Of a DNA stretch of 15,914 nt, positions 1 to 7,513 are shown piece by piece. Both the position numbers and the translations under genes were made by a program. A model generated the notes under the pieces. The model saw only the letters and a program-made list of their open reading frames with translations, made no database searches and had not been told where the DNA came from. This stretch comes from Anaerolineales bacterium. GTDB lineage: Bacteria; Chloroflexota; Anaerolineae; Anaerolineales; E44-bin32. Location of the stretch: contig DAOVFE010000009.1 of NCBI GenBank assembly GCA_030673085.1, positions 1 to 15,914 of the forward strand. Reading direction: 5' to 3'. The first letter of the stretch is position 1. Each line of letters opens with the position of its first letter.

Positions 1-35
1 TCAGACAGCCCCTTCTTCTAAGGAAAAAGCCATAA
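1..35 (-). repeat. Third copy of the right-end 62-bp repeat (partial, inverted)
   Basis: The reverse complement of this stretch matches 15672-15706 with two differences and 15853-15887 with one. In the two right-hand copies the homology runs on into codons for a protein start, so a minus-strand copy of that start may lie just outside the left edge. The window is cut exactly inside the repeat. Confidence 0.8.
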
Positions 36-40
36 ATGAG

Positions 41-187
41 GGCGGTAGCTCCCAAACCCGCACTTTCCACTCATCCCTACAGCAAGTTGTTGGGTTTCCT
101 GGCTTTTTCCATGGGGCGGTAGCTCCCAAACCCGCACTTTCCACTCATCCCCACAGCAAGTTGTTGGGTTTCCTGGCTTTTTCCCAT
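41..187 (+). repeat. Two tandem 74-bp repeat units
   Basis: Unit 1 begins GGCGGTAGCTCCCAAACCCG at 41 and unit 2 begins with the same bases at 115, a period of 74. They are almost identical; a clear difference is T78 versus C152. Each unit contains an AAACCC...GGGTTT inverted pair around a CAGCAAGTTGTTGGG core and ends in GGCTTTTTCC. Reverse-complement copies sit at 15521-15670, so this is a dispersed repeat family. No protein is convincingly encoded. Confidence 0.85.
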
Positions 188-193
188 GATTCC

Positions 194-244
194 TCTCTAT
201 TTCAACACTCTCATTATCGAGGGTCGAGGGTGTTGAAATAGAGA
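194..244. repeat. Long perfect hairpin upstream of the metK promoter
   Basis: Bases 194-212 pair with 226-244 over 19 positions, with a single G-T wobble and a 13-nt loop. No T-run follows on either strand, so it does not look like an intrinsic terminator. It sits between the tandem repeats and the metK promoter. It could be a repeat-element arm, an RNA processing site or a protein-binding site; the sequence alone does not say which. Confidence 0.7.
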
Positions 245-259
245 AATCAAAACGATAAA

Positions 260-288
260 TTGACAGCCCAAATACACCATGGTATTAT
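260..288 (+). promoter_or_regulatory. Sigma-70-type promoter of metK
   Basis: A -35 TTGACA (260-265), a 17-nt spacer and a -10 TATTAT (283-288), the latter preceded by TGG (extended -10). Transcription would start near 295, about 26 nt before the first stem of the SAM riboswitch. Confidence 0.75.
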
Positions 289-320
289 CACTTGCACCTT
301 CAATAAAAAGAATAGCTTTA

Positions 321-441
321 CCTTTTATCCAGAGAGGCGGAGGGACCGGCCCTTTGATGCCTCGGCAACCTATCAATTTTGTTAGATGTGGTGCCAATTC
401 CGTCAGACTTAAGAGTCTGGAATCGTCTGGGAGATGAGAGG
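321..441 (+). promoter_or_regulatory. SAM-I (S-box) riboswitch aptamer
   Basis: The aptamer shows the S-box hallmarks in order: AGAGAGGCGGAGGGACCGGC (331-350), the GCCTCGGCAACC segment (359-370), GGTGCCAATTCCGTCAG (391-407) and the closing GATGAGAG. P1 is a 9-bp helix of 321-329 with 433-441, including G-U pairs. It lies between the metK promoter and an intrinsic terminator. Bound SAM is expected to stabilise P1 and so allow termination ahead of metK, giving feedback on SAM synthesis. Confidence 0.95.
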
Positions 442-464
442 GAGATATGTGCTTGTTTGCATAA

Positions 465-491
465 CCCCTTCTCAGTCAGAAGGGGCTTTCT
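465..491 (+). terminator. SAM riboswitch expression-platform terminator
   Basis: CCCCTTCT (465-472) pairs with AGAAGGGG (478-485) over a 5-nt loop and is followed by CTTTCT. The 3' side of riboswitch P1, TGAGAGGG (435-442), can pair with CCC-T-TCTCA (466-474) with one bulged T. P1 plus terminator (SAM bound) and this antiterminator (SAM free) are therefore mutually exclusive. Confidence 0.85.
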
Positions 492-519
492 AATTAAATA
501 TGCATAAGGAGCATTTAAT

Positions 520-1746
520 ATGTGTACAAGTTTCATGAACTCACCAAGTCTATTGTTTACTTCTGAATCGGTTACCGAAGGGCACCCCGATAAACTTTGT
601 GATCAGATCTCAGACGCGGTTCTAGATGCCTGTCTGAAGGAGGACCCAAAATCTCGAGTGGCTTGCGAAACGGCTACAAAAACCGGTTTTGTATTGCTCT
701 TTGGAGAAATCACGACCCACGCTCAGATAAATTTTGACGAGCTGGTGCGAAAGGTTGTTACCGATATTGGTTATGATGACAGCTCGAAGGGTTTTGATGG
801 CAATACCTGTGGGGTTCAAGTTGCGATTTCTAAACAGAGTCCAGATATCAACATGGGCGTTAGCAGTGCTCTAGAGTCTCGCTCAGACGAGATGTCTGAA
901 GATGAAGTTGATTCAATCGGGGCTGGCGATCAAGGCATGATGTTCGGATTTGCGTGCAATGAAACGGATACTTATATGCCAATGCCGATTTACTATGCCC
1001 ACCATCTGGCTCGCCGGCTGGCCGATGTCCGCAAGAGCGGCGAACTTCCTTGGGTTCGTCCAGATGGGAAATCGCAAGTGACTATAGAATACTGCCATGG
1101 GCAGCCGAAGCGGATCGATACGGTCCTGATCAGCACTCAGCACGCTCCGGATATCAGTCTCAAGGAAATCAGGGAAGCTGTGATCGATCATGTTATTCTT
1201 CCAGTCCTTCCCAAGTCATTAATTGACGAGCGATTGAAAATTTACGTGAATCCCACCGGACGCTTTGTTATTGGTGGTCCAATGGGTGATTCCGGGATGA
1301 CCGGCCGCAAGATTATCGTTGATACTTATGGCGGAATGGGGCGGCATGGTGGCGGGTGTTTCAGTGGCAAAGATGCTACCAAGGTGGATCGCTCGGGCGC
1401 GTATGCAGCCCACCACGTTGCAAAGAACATTGTTGCAGCGGGTTTAGCCGATCGTTGTGAAATACAGGTTGCTTATGCCATTGGCGTGTCAAAACCGCTC
1501 TCGGTAAACGTTGAGACCTTTGGGACCGGTCATATACCCGATGAACGGATTTCGGAGTTGATCGATCAGAACTTTGACTTGCGGCCAGGCGCGATTATTC
1601 GAGATTTCAAGCTGCGGCGACCAATCTTTCAGGCCACTGCTTCTTATGGTCATTTTGGGCGTGATGATTTGGATTTGCCCTGGGAAAGGCTTGATCGAGT
1701 TGAAGAGTTGAAGGCTTTGGCGGGTATGGCCAAAGTAATGGCTTAG
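520..1746 (+). CDS. metK: S-adenosylmethionine synthase
   Basis: Cytosolic enzyme joining methionine and ATP to make SAM, the methyl donor for methyltransferases. The 408-residue length is slightly above the usual ~385-400. Signature motifs are visible: SVTEGHPDKLCDQISDAV (residues 17-34), GAGDQGMMFG (134-143) and GGGCFSGKDATKVDRSGAY (277-295). The last differs from the common GGGAFSGKD by Cys for Ala. The start at 520 is chosen because AAGGAG at 506-511 lies 8 nt upstream; the in-frame ATG at 535 would be too far. The gene stands alone behind its own promoter and SAM-I riboswitch, so it is expected to be switched off by its product. No convincing intrinsic terminator immediately follows. Confidence 0.97.
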   Translation: MCTSFMNSPSLLFTSESVTEGHPDKLCDQISDAVLDACLKEDPKSRVACETATKTGFVLLFGEITTHAQINFDELVRKVVTDIGYDDSSKGFDGNTCGVQVAISKQSPDINMGVSSALESRSDEMSEDEVDSIGAGDQGMMFGFACNETDTYMPMPIYYAHHLARRLADVRKSGELPWVRPDGKSQVTIEYCHGQPKRIDTVLISTQHAPDISLKEIREAVIDHVILPVLPKSLIDERLKIYVNPTGRFVIGGPMGDSGMTGRKIIVDTYGGMGRHGGGCFSGKDATKVDRSGAYAAHHVAKNIVAAGLADRCEIQVAYAIGVSKPLSVNVETFGTGHIPDERISELIDQNFDLRPGAIIRDFKLRRPIFQATASYGHFGRDDLDLPWERLDRVEELKALAGMAKVMA

Positions 1747-2104
1747 TCGATTAAGACTTCGCTATAGATGGAAACGTTGACATCTTGTGTCGCTCGGTAT
1801 CGCTCACTATCGTTCGCTTATGGGAGTGTAGACCAGAGGCCCAAACTGTACTAGGAGCAAGATCCGGCTGAGCTAAATAGAGAATCGCTGAATCTATCCT
1901 CCCGCAGGTTTGCATGTCGTTTTAGCTTGAAAGTGAGCACATATATACCCTCCTATCGGCAAATGATTTCTCATTTTCAACATTTTCCGGGATGAAAGTT
2001 GACTCGAGGAGTAGATTTTACAAGCCGGGGTTATATATATTGAAGGATATTTAACCCGACCATGAATGATCGAGCTCATAGACAAAGACCATTCGGATCG
2101 ATGT

Positions 2105-2136
2105 GAAGAACCCCGCAGCTTGCTACGGGGTTCTTC
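2105..2136. repeat. REP-like palindrome with CCCCGCAGCTTGCT core
   Basis: GAAGAACCCCG (2105-2115) pairs perfectly with CGGGGTTCTTC (2126-2136). Inside it AGC pairs with GCT beyond one C/A mismatch, around a TT centre. The core CCCCGCAGCTTGCT recurs in the right-end repeat at about 15540-15553, followed there by GTGGGG. I recall cores of this kind as widespread interspersed palindromes in environmental bacteria; that is memory, not a search. No T-run follows, so it is not a standard terminator. Confidence 0.7.
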
Positions 2137-2281
2137 CAAGAAAAAAGCCATCATGGCGAACTGCTACCTACAGACTCCCGTTTGCCATTCAGTCGGACTT
2201 TACCCTCAAGCAAATGATAGCGAGCGATGCACGCAGGGGAGAGGTTCTTCACCGATAAGTGATTTTTTATTTTTCAGAATA

Positions 2282-2364
2282 ATTAATGAGTCTACTGAAA
2301 AAAGCATCCACTAATAGGAAAATGCCTATCTCGCATTTGGGCTTTTTTCAGTGGAATCATTAAT
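2282..2364. repeat. 83-bp element with 24-bp inverted ends (MITE-like or bidirectional terminator)
   Basis: The left end 2282-2305 and the reverse complement of 2341-2364 agree at 22 of 24 positions, including ACTGAAAAAAGC against GCTTTTTTCAGT. Short inner stems (ATAGG/CCTAT and the alternative AAATGC/GCATTT) sit between them. The A-tract and T-tract arms also fit a bidirectional intrinsic terminator. A further copy of the left end overlaps the right end at 2359-2380 (21 of 22 bases identical, 77 bp away). Confidence 0.6.
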
Positions 2365-2430
2365 GAATCTACTGAAAAAACTGCCAAATGAATGGGATAA
2401 GCTGTAGGTGAGCATTGCCCCCCATATAAA

Positions 2431-2460
2431 AGCTCCCTCTTCTCGGGGAAGCGCTTTTTT
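2431..2460 (+). terminator. Weak intrinsic terminator candidate
   Basis: GCTCCC and GGGGAAGC can pair imperfectly with a bulge, and the stem is followed closely by six T (2455-2460). It would terminate rightward transcription before the phosphoesterase gene. The stem is short and imperfect, so this is tentative. Confidence 0.35.
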
Positions 2461-2773
2461 CGGAGATGTCATTAATATGGCGTTTGACTGCATGATTTGT
2501 TATAAGCCAAAAAATATTGTGACTGCCCGTTGGCATTTAAAGGCTAGTCATAGACTATAATATTCATTTACGGTTGCCTTGTTTCGCGGGCGATCGAAGC
2601 AATTGAAATATCTGAGCAGTGCTATTAGGCTGTTGTCTTGTCAGATTGATGGCTAAACTAATGTCGACGCTGCTCTTCAAATATTTGCGCCTGAGAATGG
2701 AAGCGTCATAAGGCCAAGCAAATGAGTGTAGAAAGCGCTATGCCAGATTTGCACAGACCATTGGAAAGTGATA

Positions 2774-3385
2774 ATGAAGATACTGGCGTTGAGCGATAAA
2801 GTTGAGTCCTGCATTTATAGCTCAGGCATGAAATCATGGCTTGGCGATATTGATTTGATTATTGGATGCGGAGATCTCCCCGCAAATTATTTAGAGTATG
2901 TGGTTACGCAATTAAATGTGCCGATGGTCTATGTTCCGGGTAATCATGATTCGGATAGCTATTCCGTTCCCGGCGGCAGATGCATAGATGGAAAGGTGAT
3001 AAAGATAAATGGCCTGACGGTTGCCGGTTTGGGCGGCAGTATTCGGTATAAGCCCAGGGGGCGGCATCAATATACACAATGGCAAATGGGAGCTCGAGTT
3101 GGCCAGCTTCTACCGGCCTTATTGCTAAAGGGAGCCTTGCGCCAGAATAAGCTTGATATTCTTATTACACACTCGCCGGCGCGAGGGATACATGATGGCG
3201 AAGATCAAGCCCATATTGGTTTTTCTTCATTTATTACACTGCTTCGAGCAGTCCATCCTAGATTAATGCTGCATGGCCATTTGCATGCCATCCGGAATAT
3301 CGATAGAACTATTACCAATCAATATGGCTGTCAAATAATGAACGTGTTTCCTTATCAAATTATTGATCTGCCGTCTATTGAATAG
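2774..3385 (+). CDS. Calcineurin-like metallophosphoesterase
   Basis: A 203-residue cytosolic protein of the calcineurin-like phosphoesterase fold, which uses two metal ions to hydrolyse phosphoesters. Visible motifs: SD (7-8), GCGDLP (31-36), GNHD (56-59), THSPARG (132-138) and GHLH (168-171). The first motif is normally DxH, but here it reads D8-K-V, so one metal-ligand His is absent. I recall a Chloroflexota family with the same variation and the same downstream text (SIRY, GIHDGED), so this is probably a family trait rather than damage. The substrate is unknown. The ATG at 2774 is chosen because GGAAAG (2763-2768) is 5 nt upstream; the in-frame GTG at 2768 overlaps that site. There is no signal peptide. 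Confidence 0.85.
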   Translation: MKILALSDKVESCIYSSGMKSWLGDIDLIIGCGDLPANYLEYVVTQLNVPMVYVPGNHDSDSYSVPGGRCIDGKVIKINGLTVAGLGGSIRYKPRGRHQYTQWQMGARVGQLLPALLLKGALRQNKLDILITHSPARGIHDGEDQAHIGFSSFITLLRAVHPRLMLHGHLHAIRNIDRTITNQYGCQIMNVFPYQIIDLPSIE

Positions 3386-3527
3386 AATCACTATTTTGCG
3401 CTTTGGCTGCGCCGATTCAATCAATAATCATCAAGATAGGTTGGAAGATGTCAGAGTGAAAGCCATTCTTACAGACGACGGTTCGGCGGATAGGCAGGGC
3501 CGGACAATCGTTTGAAGAAGTGCTTGG

Positions 3528-4622
3528 ATGGGGGATATGGCTGGGACTAATATCTCGCCGGAGGATGCAGGCATTTGGATCTGGCCATTTAGTCGGGCAG
3601 ATCTTGCCGCAGGTTTGCGCCGTTATTTTAACGATTTATCTATCAGGCTAACTAGCGTTCGAAAGGTATCGATAAAATATCAGCGCCCATCGATTGGTCT
3701 AGTAAGTGGGATACAGGTTAAATATCAAGGACAAAAAGGAAAGGGCGCCTGCCGCCTGGTTGTCAAGGAACCGCGCGGTACTACCAGAGCAGGACTGGCG
3801 GGTGTGGGCCGGCGCGAAGTTGGAGTGTATCAATCATTGGTATCACAGTTGCCGATGGAGACACCGCAATTAATCAGCGCTGCTCCAAATGGCGATTGGC
3901 TGCTCTTGGATGAAATCGAGATCGCGCGAAATCCATCACAGTGGAAGATAAGGGAATATCGGAAGGCTATTGAAGAGCTAGTTGAACTGCATAATCGTTT
4001 CTGGGGATTACGCGAAGACTTGAATAACTTTCCATGGCTGTTGCGCCCTTTGACCGCGGATTTTGAAATTCATATTACCGCAGCGGAGAATGCCATCAAA
4101 CAGATAGAATTCCTTGCTATGCCGGAGTTTCTAGCGGGCCATCCGAATTTTATGAAGACCTTAACAAAGCTAGCAACTCAAGCGGGCAAAATCGCAGCTC
4201 CTTTAAAGCGTATCCCGCACACGTTGCTTCATGGCGATTATTGGCCTGGAAATATCGCAGTGCTTCGGGATGGCCGCCATGTGGTTTATGATTGGCAATT
4301 GACTGCAATTGGCCCTGGAATAATTGACCTACTGGTCTTTATCAAAAAGAGCCTTTGGTGGTTTGGCCCCGTTCCTTTCAGGGCAGAAGAAATGATTGGA
4401 TACTACCGGGAGAGGTTAGCCGGCTATCTCGATGTGGCTTGGGAAGATAAGGAATGGAGTATGATTTGGGATCATGCTTTGATGTGGAGATTTTTGCAGG
4501 AATGGGTAGATTTGCTGGCTGTGTCTCCGGATTCAATCCTACAGGTAAGCGCGGAACGCTTGAGGGAGATTTGGCTCGACCCAGTAACTGAGGCAGTAGC
4601 CCGAAGGTTGAGTGACGAATGA
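3528..4622 (+). CDS. Aminoglycoside phosphotransferase / choline kinase-like family protein
   Basis: A 364-residue protein with the APH (protein-kinase-like) fold. Visible elements: a probable ATP-anchoring Lys in VVKEP (K80), a Glu in RREVGVY (E97), the Brenner-type catalytic motif LLHGDYWPGN (H235, D237, N242) and a DFG-equivalent YDWQ (D255). It should transfer phosphate to a small molecule, but the substrate cannot be read from sequence; chromosomal APH-fold proteins in housekeeping operons are often not resistance genes. A second in-frame ATG at 3537 is possible, and ribosome-site evidence for either start is weak (GAAG at 3517-3520). Its stop overlaps the next start in ATGA (4619-4622), indicating translational coupling. 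It is the first gene of a run ending at 7430. Confidence 0.82.
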   Translation: MGDMAGTNISPEDAGIWIWPFSRADLAAGLRRYFNDLSIRLTSVRKVSIKYQRPSIGLVSGIQVKYQGQKGKGACRLVVKEPRGTTRAGLAGVGRREVGVYQSLVSQLPMETPQLISAAPNGDWLLLDEIEIARNPSQWKIREYRKAIEELVELHNRFWGLREDLNNFPWLLRPLTADFEIHITAAENAIKQIEFLAMPEFLAGHPNFMKTLTKLATQAGKIAAPLKRIPHTLLHGDYWPGNIAVLRDGRHVVYDWQLTAIGPGIIDLLVFIKKSLWWFGPVPFRAEEMIGYYRERLAGYLDVAWEDKEWSMIWDHALMWRFLQEWVDLLAVSPDSILQVSAERLREIWLDPVTEAVARRLSDE

Positions 4623-5173
4623 CAGGAGAAAAGATAATCACTGTGTTTGGAAGTTCAACCCCAACGGCAAGTGACTCTGCCTTTAGGCAGGCGGAGGAGT
4701 TGGGAAGGCTGCTTGCAGAATCCGGCTTTACAGTAGCCAATGGCGGCTATATCGGCACAATGGAAGCCGTCAGCAAAGGGGCGGCAACCGCCGGTGGGAG
4801 AGTGATCGGCGTGACCTGTGACCGAATTGAAAGCTGGCGCTCCGTTCGTCCGAACAAATGGATACAGGAAGAAATCAGAAGTTCGACGCTGCGAGAACGG
4901 GCATATCGTTTAATAGAAATGAGTGATGCATTGGTTGCCCTGCCAGGAGGTATCGGCACCCTGGCTGAGGTTGCATTGAGCTGGTCGTGGCTGCAAACGG
5001 CAGAGATTTCCCGGCGGCCGCTTATCTTGATCGGTGAACCTTGGCGGCAGATGATTAAGACTTTTTTGGATTATTCAGGTGAGTATGTGGCGGCACGCAA
5101 TCGAGCGCTAATTCATCTTGTACCCAATGGAAAAGCCGCTTTATTCTGCATAAAGGAATTGTTAAATGAGTGA
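4619..5173 (+). CDS. LOG-family (SLOG Rossmann-fold) protein, possible nucleoside 5'-monophosphate phosphoribohydrolase
   Basis: A 184-residue Rossmann-like protein. The two LOG signatures are present: GGYIGTMEA (42-50) and PGGIGTLAEV (109-118), with the catalytic-type Glu at 117 and an Arg-rich segment LRERAYR (91-97). Characterised members cleave cytokinin riboside 5'-monophosphate or AMP to the base plus ribose 5-phosphate; others bind nucleotides or have unknown roles, so the exact activity is an inference. The start overlaps the APH-like gene by 4 nt, and the end overlaps proS by 8 nt (5166-5173), so all three should be co-translated. Confidence 0.85.
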   Translation: MTGEKIITVFGSSTPTASDSAFRQAEELGRLLAESGFTVANGGYIGTMEAVSKGAATAGGRVIGVTCDRIESWRSVRPNKWIQEEIRSSTLRERAYRLIEMSDALVALPGGIGTLAEVALSWSWLQTAEISRRPLILIGEPWRQMIKTFLDYSGEYVAARNRALIHLVPNGKAALFCIKELLNE

Positions 5174-6629
5174 TTTTGATAAAAGAGAAAAAGGTATAGA
5201 GAGTGAGCACTTAGCCTCGCGATCGGAAAATTTTGCCGAATGGTACAACCAGCTTGTGCTGCGGGCTGAATTGGCCGATTATGCGCCGGTGCGCGGCTGC
5301 ATGGTTGTACGACCTTATGGCTGGGCGCTATGGGAAAATATCCGAAATGCGCTGGATAGACGCTTTAAAGCAACAGGCCATGTGAATGCCGCTTTTCCGC
5401 TCTTGATCCCTAAGAGTTTCATGGAGAGAGAGAAGGAACATGTTGAAGGTTTCTCGCCCGAGCTGGCTGTGGTAACTATTGGCGGCGGCGAAGAGCTGGA
5501 AGAGCCCCTGGTGATCCGTCCAACTTCAGAGACTATTATCGGGCATATGTATGCCAAGTGGATTAAATCCTACCGTGACTTACCTGTCCTGATTAACCAA
5601 TGGAACAATGTGGTACGCTGGGAATTACGCACCAAGCTTTTCATCCGCACAATGGAATTCTACTGGCAGGAAGGGCATACTGCCCACGCTACCGAAGAAG
5701 AGGCTGAGGCAGAGACCCTGCAAATGCTTGATATCTACGCTGATTTTGCTGAAAACGAAGCAGCGATTCCAGTTGTCAAGGGTCGTAAGACCGAAAAGGA
5801 AAAATTTGCCGGTGCGGTGCGTACGTATACGATAGAGGGTATGATGGGAGATAAGCGCTCTTTACAGTCGGCTACTTCCCATAGCTTGGGACAAAACTTC
5901 GCCCGTGCCTTTAAAATCCAATATCTGGACCGAAATAACATCTTGCAATATTGTTGGACAACATCATGGGGCCTGTCGACACGCTTTATCGGCGGCATTA
6001 TCATGGTGCATGGCGATGAAAAAGGCTTGATCTTACCTCCAAAGCTTGCCCCTTATCAAGTTGTGATTGTTCCGATATTTAGAGATGATGCTGAGCAGGC
6101 GAAGGTGATGAAAGCAGTTGAGCAAATCAAAGACCTGCTAGGGGAATTTCGAGTGCATGTCGATGACCGCGAAGGCATAAGACCCGGATTTAAGTTTAAT
6201 GATTGGGAGATGAGGGGAGTTCCAATACGCATAGAAATTGGTCCCAGGGATGTTGCCAATGGTGCAATAACCCTTGCGCGCCGTGACCAACCCGGACGGG
6301 ATGGTAAGCAATCGGTCCCACAGAATGCAGTTGTGCCGGTGGTTTCTAAGTTGCTGGAAGATATTCATAAAGCCATCTATAAGAAAGCGCTCGAATTTCG
6401 GAAGGCAAATACTCATCAGCCTAAGGATTATGATGATTTCAGACAGATCATTAAATCGGGCTGGGCGGATGCCTGGTGGTGTGGGGATGCAGAATGTGAG
6501 CTTCAGATTAAGGAAGAGACGAAAGCCACCTGCCGGTGCATCCCATTGGACCAACCTGGAGGTGAGGGCGTTTGCATTCACTGTGGGCGTCCGGCGAAGG
6601 AGCGCGCGATCTTTGCTAGGACCTATTAA
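5166..6629 (+). CDS. proS: Prolyl-tRNA synthetase, eukaryote/archaeal-type
   Basis: A class II aminoacyl-tRNA synthetase charging tRNA-Pro in the cytosol. At 487 residues it is the short form without the INS editing domain of the bacterial type. Visible: RPTSE (118-122), motif 2 with RTMEFYWQEGHTAH (161-174), motif 3 with GLSTRFIGG (269-277), an anticodon-binding domain at about 295-400, and the characteristic C-terminal extension ending in Tyr (ARTY). The last has six cysteines (439, 444, 456, 458, 470, 473), consistent with a zinc site. The start at 5166 is supported by AAAGGA about 8 nt upstream. It overlaps the LOG-family gene by 8 nt, and a HEAT-like gene follows 15 nt downstream. Confidence 0.96.
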   Translation: MSDFDKREKGIESEHLASRSENFAEWYNQLVLRAELADYAPVRGCMVVRPYGWALWENIRNALDRRFKATGHVNAAFPLLIPKSFMEREKEHVEGFSPELAVVTIGGGEELEEPLVIRPTSETIIGHMYAKWIKSYRDLPVLINQWNNVVRWELRTKLFIRTMEFYWQEGHTAHATEEEAEAETLQMLDIYADFAENEAAIPVVKGRKTEKEKFAGAVRTYTIEGMMGDKRSLQSATSHSLGQNFARAFKIQYLDRNNILQYCWTTSWGLSTRFIGGIIMVHGDEKGLILPPKLAPYQVVIVPIFRDDAEQAKVMKAVEQIKDLLGEFRVHVDDREGIRPGFKFNDWEMRGVPIRIEIGPRDVANGAITLARRDQPGRDGKQSVPQNAVVPVVSKLLEDIHKAIYKKALEFRKANTHQPKDYDDFRQIIKSGWADAWWCGDAECELQIKEETKATCRCIPLDQPGGEGVCIHCGRPAKERAIFARTY

Positions 6630-6644
6630 GGAATATTCATTTAG

Positions 6645-7430
6645 ATGCCCGCGATAATCCCTGAGCGATTGCAGCAGCAGATCTCCAAGGCCCTGGCAGA
6701 TATTGATGATCCATCCGCTTGTCGTCGCAAAGTAGTTGACCTGCTTGAATACTATGCTGAGCGTAAGCGGCGGCCAGCGGCGTCGATCGGTCCGGATGAT
6801 GTTCTATGGGCTTTTAATACGGCGCAGCCGGTTCTTCGTGCCCTGAGCCGAGCGCTGCAAATGGCTTTAGGGGAGTATCCAGAACAGGCGAAAAAGATAG
6901 CCGGCGAGCTATGGGATGCTGACTATCGCGAAACGAAGATGTTGGCGTCGGCAATTCTTGAAAGGCGGTCGGAGCCTTGGATTCCCGATTGGTGTGCGGA
7001 GAGAGCAGGTGATTGCCAAGATAACACGGCTCTCGCCGATCTTGCTGATCGGGGGCTTGCAGGCTTGCGTAGCTCATGGCCAGATCAGTTTCTGGCAAGT
7101 ATTGCTGACTGGTTGAAAATGTCCAAACCGCGCATGAGGGCATTTGCATTGATGGGGTTGGAAGCAGCAGTGCGTGATCCAACGTTCGATTCATTGCCGG
7201 AGATTTATGAAGCGTTAGGTCTCTTTGAATGGGCGATTCGAGGAGAAGTCCATCGGGTAATGCTTACACTTTTATTTACCCTTGCACATCATAGCCCACA
7301 GGAAACGGCTCGCTTTCTTTTAGATGAAATCGGTAATGATCGACTAATGGCGGGATCCCTGGTTGAAGATACGCTTTCGGCATTCCCGCCGCGGCAACGG
7401 CGCTTGCTTAGACAAGCCTTGTCCGACTAA
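6645..7430 (+). CDS. HEAT-like helical repeat protein, possible AlkD-like DNA alkylation repair protein
   Basis: A 261-residue, mainly alpha-helical protein with no signal peptide or membrane segment. Successive amphipathic helices around WDADYRETKMLASAILERR, DLADRGLAGLRSSWPDQF and SKPRMRAFALMGLEAAV look like HEAT repeats, and the WDADYRETKMLA stretch resembles the ALK/AlkD group of DNA glycosylases. I cannot confirm the catalytic Trp/Asp/Arg constellation of AlkD, so DNA repair is only a possibility; a scaffold or unknown role is equally open. It starts 15 nt after proS and completes that run. The rpsO promoter -35 box lies inside its last codons. Confidence 0.65.
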   Translation: MPAIIPERLQQQISKALADIDDPSACRRKVVDLLEYYAERKRRPAASIGPDDVLWAFNTAQPVLRALSRALQMALGEYPEQAKKIAGELWDADYRETKMLASAILERRSEPWIPDWCAERAGDCQDNTALADLADRGLAGLRSSWPDQFLASIADWLKMSKPRMRAFALMGLEAAVRDPTFDSLPEIYEALGLFEWAIRGEVHRVMLTLLFTLAHHSPQETARFLLDEIGNDRLMAGSLVEDTLSAFPPRQRRLLRQALSD

Positions 7431-7447
7431 TTGCCGGCTGGTATAAT
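7419..7447 (+). promoter_or_regulatory. Promoter of rpsO-pnp
   Basis: TTGTCC (7419-7424), a 17-nt spacer and a perfect TATAAT (7442-7447) preceded by TGG, an extended -10. The -35 overlaps the 3' end of the upstream gene. The start of transcription would be near 7454, giving a leader of about 80 nt for rpsO. Confidence 0.75.
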
Positions 7448-7513
7448 TAAAAAACTTTGATGCGACTAGACCGGTAACCGGCTTGTGATATTTCAGGCTG
7501 ATCGCTGGGTGAC

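Larger units (their letters stand above)
1747..2773. other. Gene-poor intergenic region of about 1 kb
   Basis: No reading frame here looks like a protein: the longest frames (1894-2154 minus, 2066-2314 plus) run through hairpins, lack good ribosome sites and have low-complexity composition. Visible structure: an imperfect AT-rich stem at 2026-2058, a REP-like hairpin at 2105-2136, an inverted/direct repeat cluster at 2282-2381 and a weak terminator-like stem at 2431-2460. A TATAAT at 2556-2561 has no well-spaced -35 (TTGGCA is 20 nt upstream), so it is only a weak candidate for the phosphoesterase promoter. Confidence 0.6.

Noticed and set aside
1..187. CRISPR array
   Set aside because: The two 74-bp units are contiguous near-identical copies without unique spacers, and no cas genes are present.
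1894..2154. 86-codon open frame on the minus strand
   Set aside because: It reads across the same palindrome and AT-rich hairpin; composition and lack of a start signal indicate a chance frame.
2066..2314. 82-codon open frame on the plus strand
   Set aside because: It runs through the REP-like palindrome and into the inverted-repeat cluster, has no good ribosome site and does not resemble a protein family.
2530..2561. Promoter with TTGGCA and TATAAT
   Set aside because: The 20-nt spacing is too long for a normal sigma-70 promoter, and it lies more than 200 nt from the next gene.
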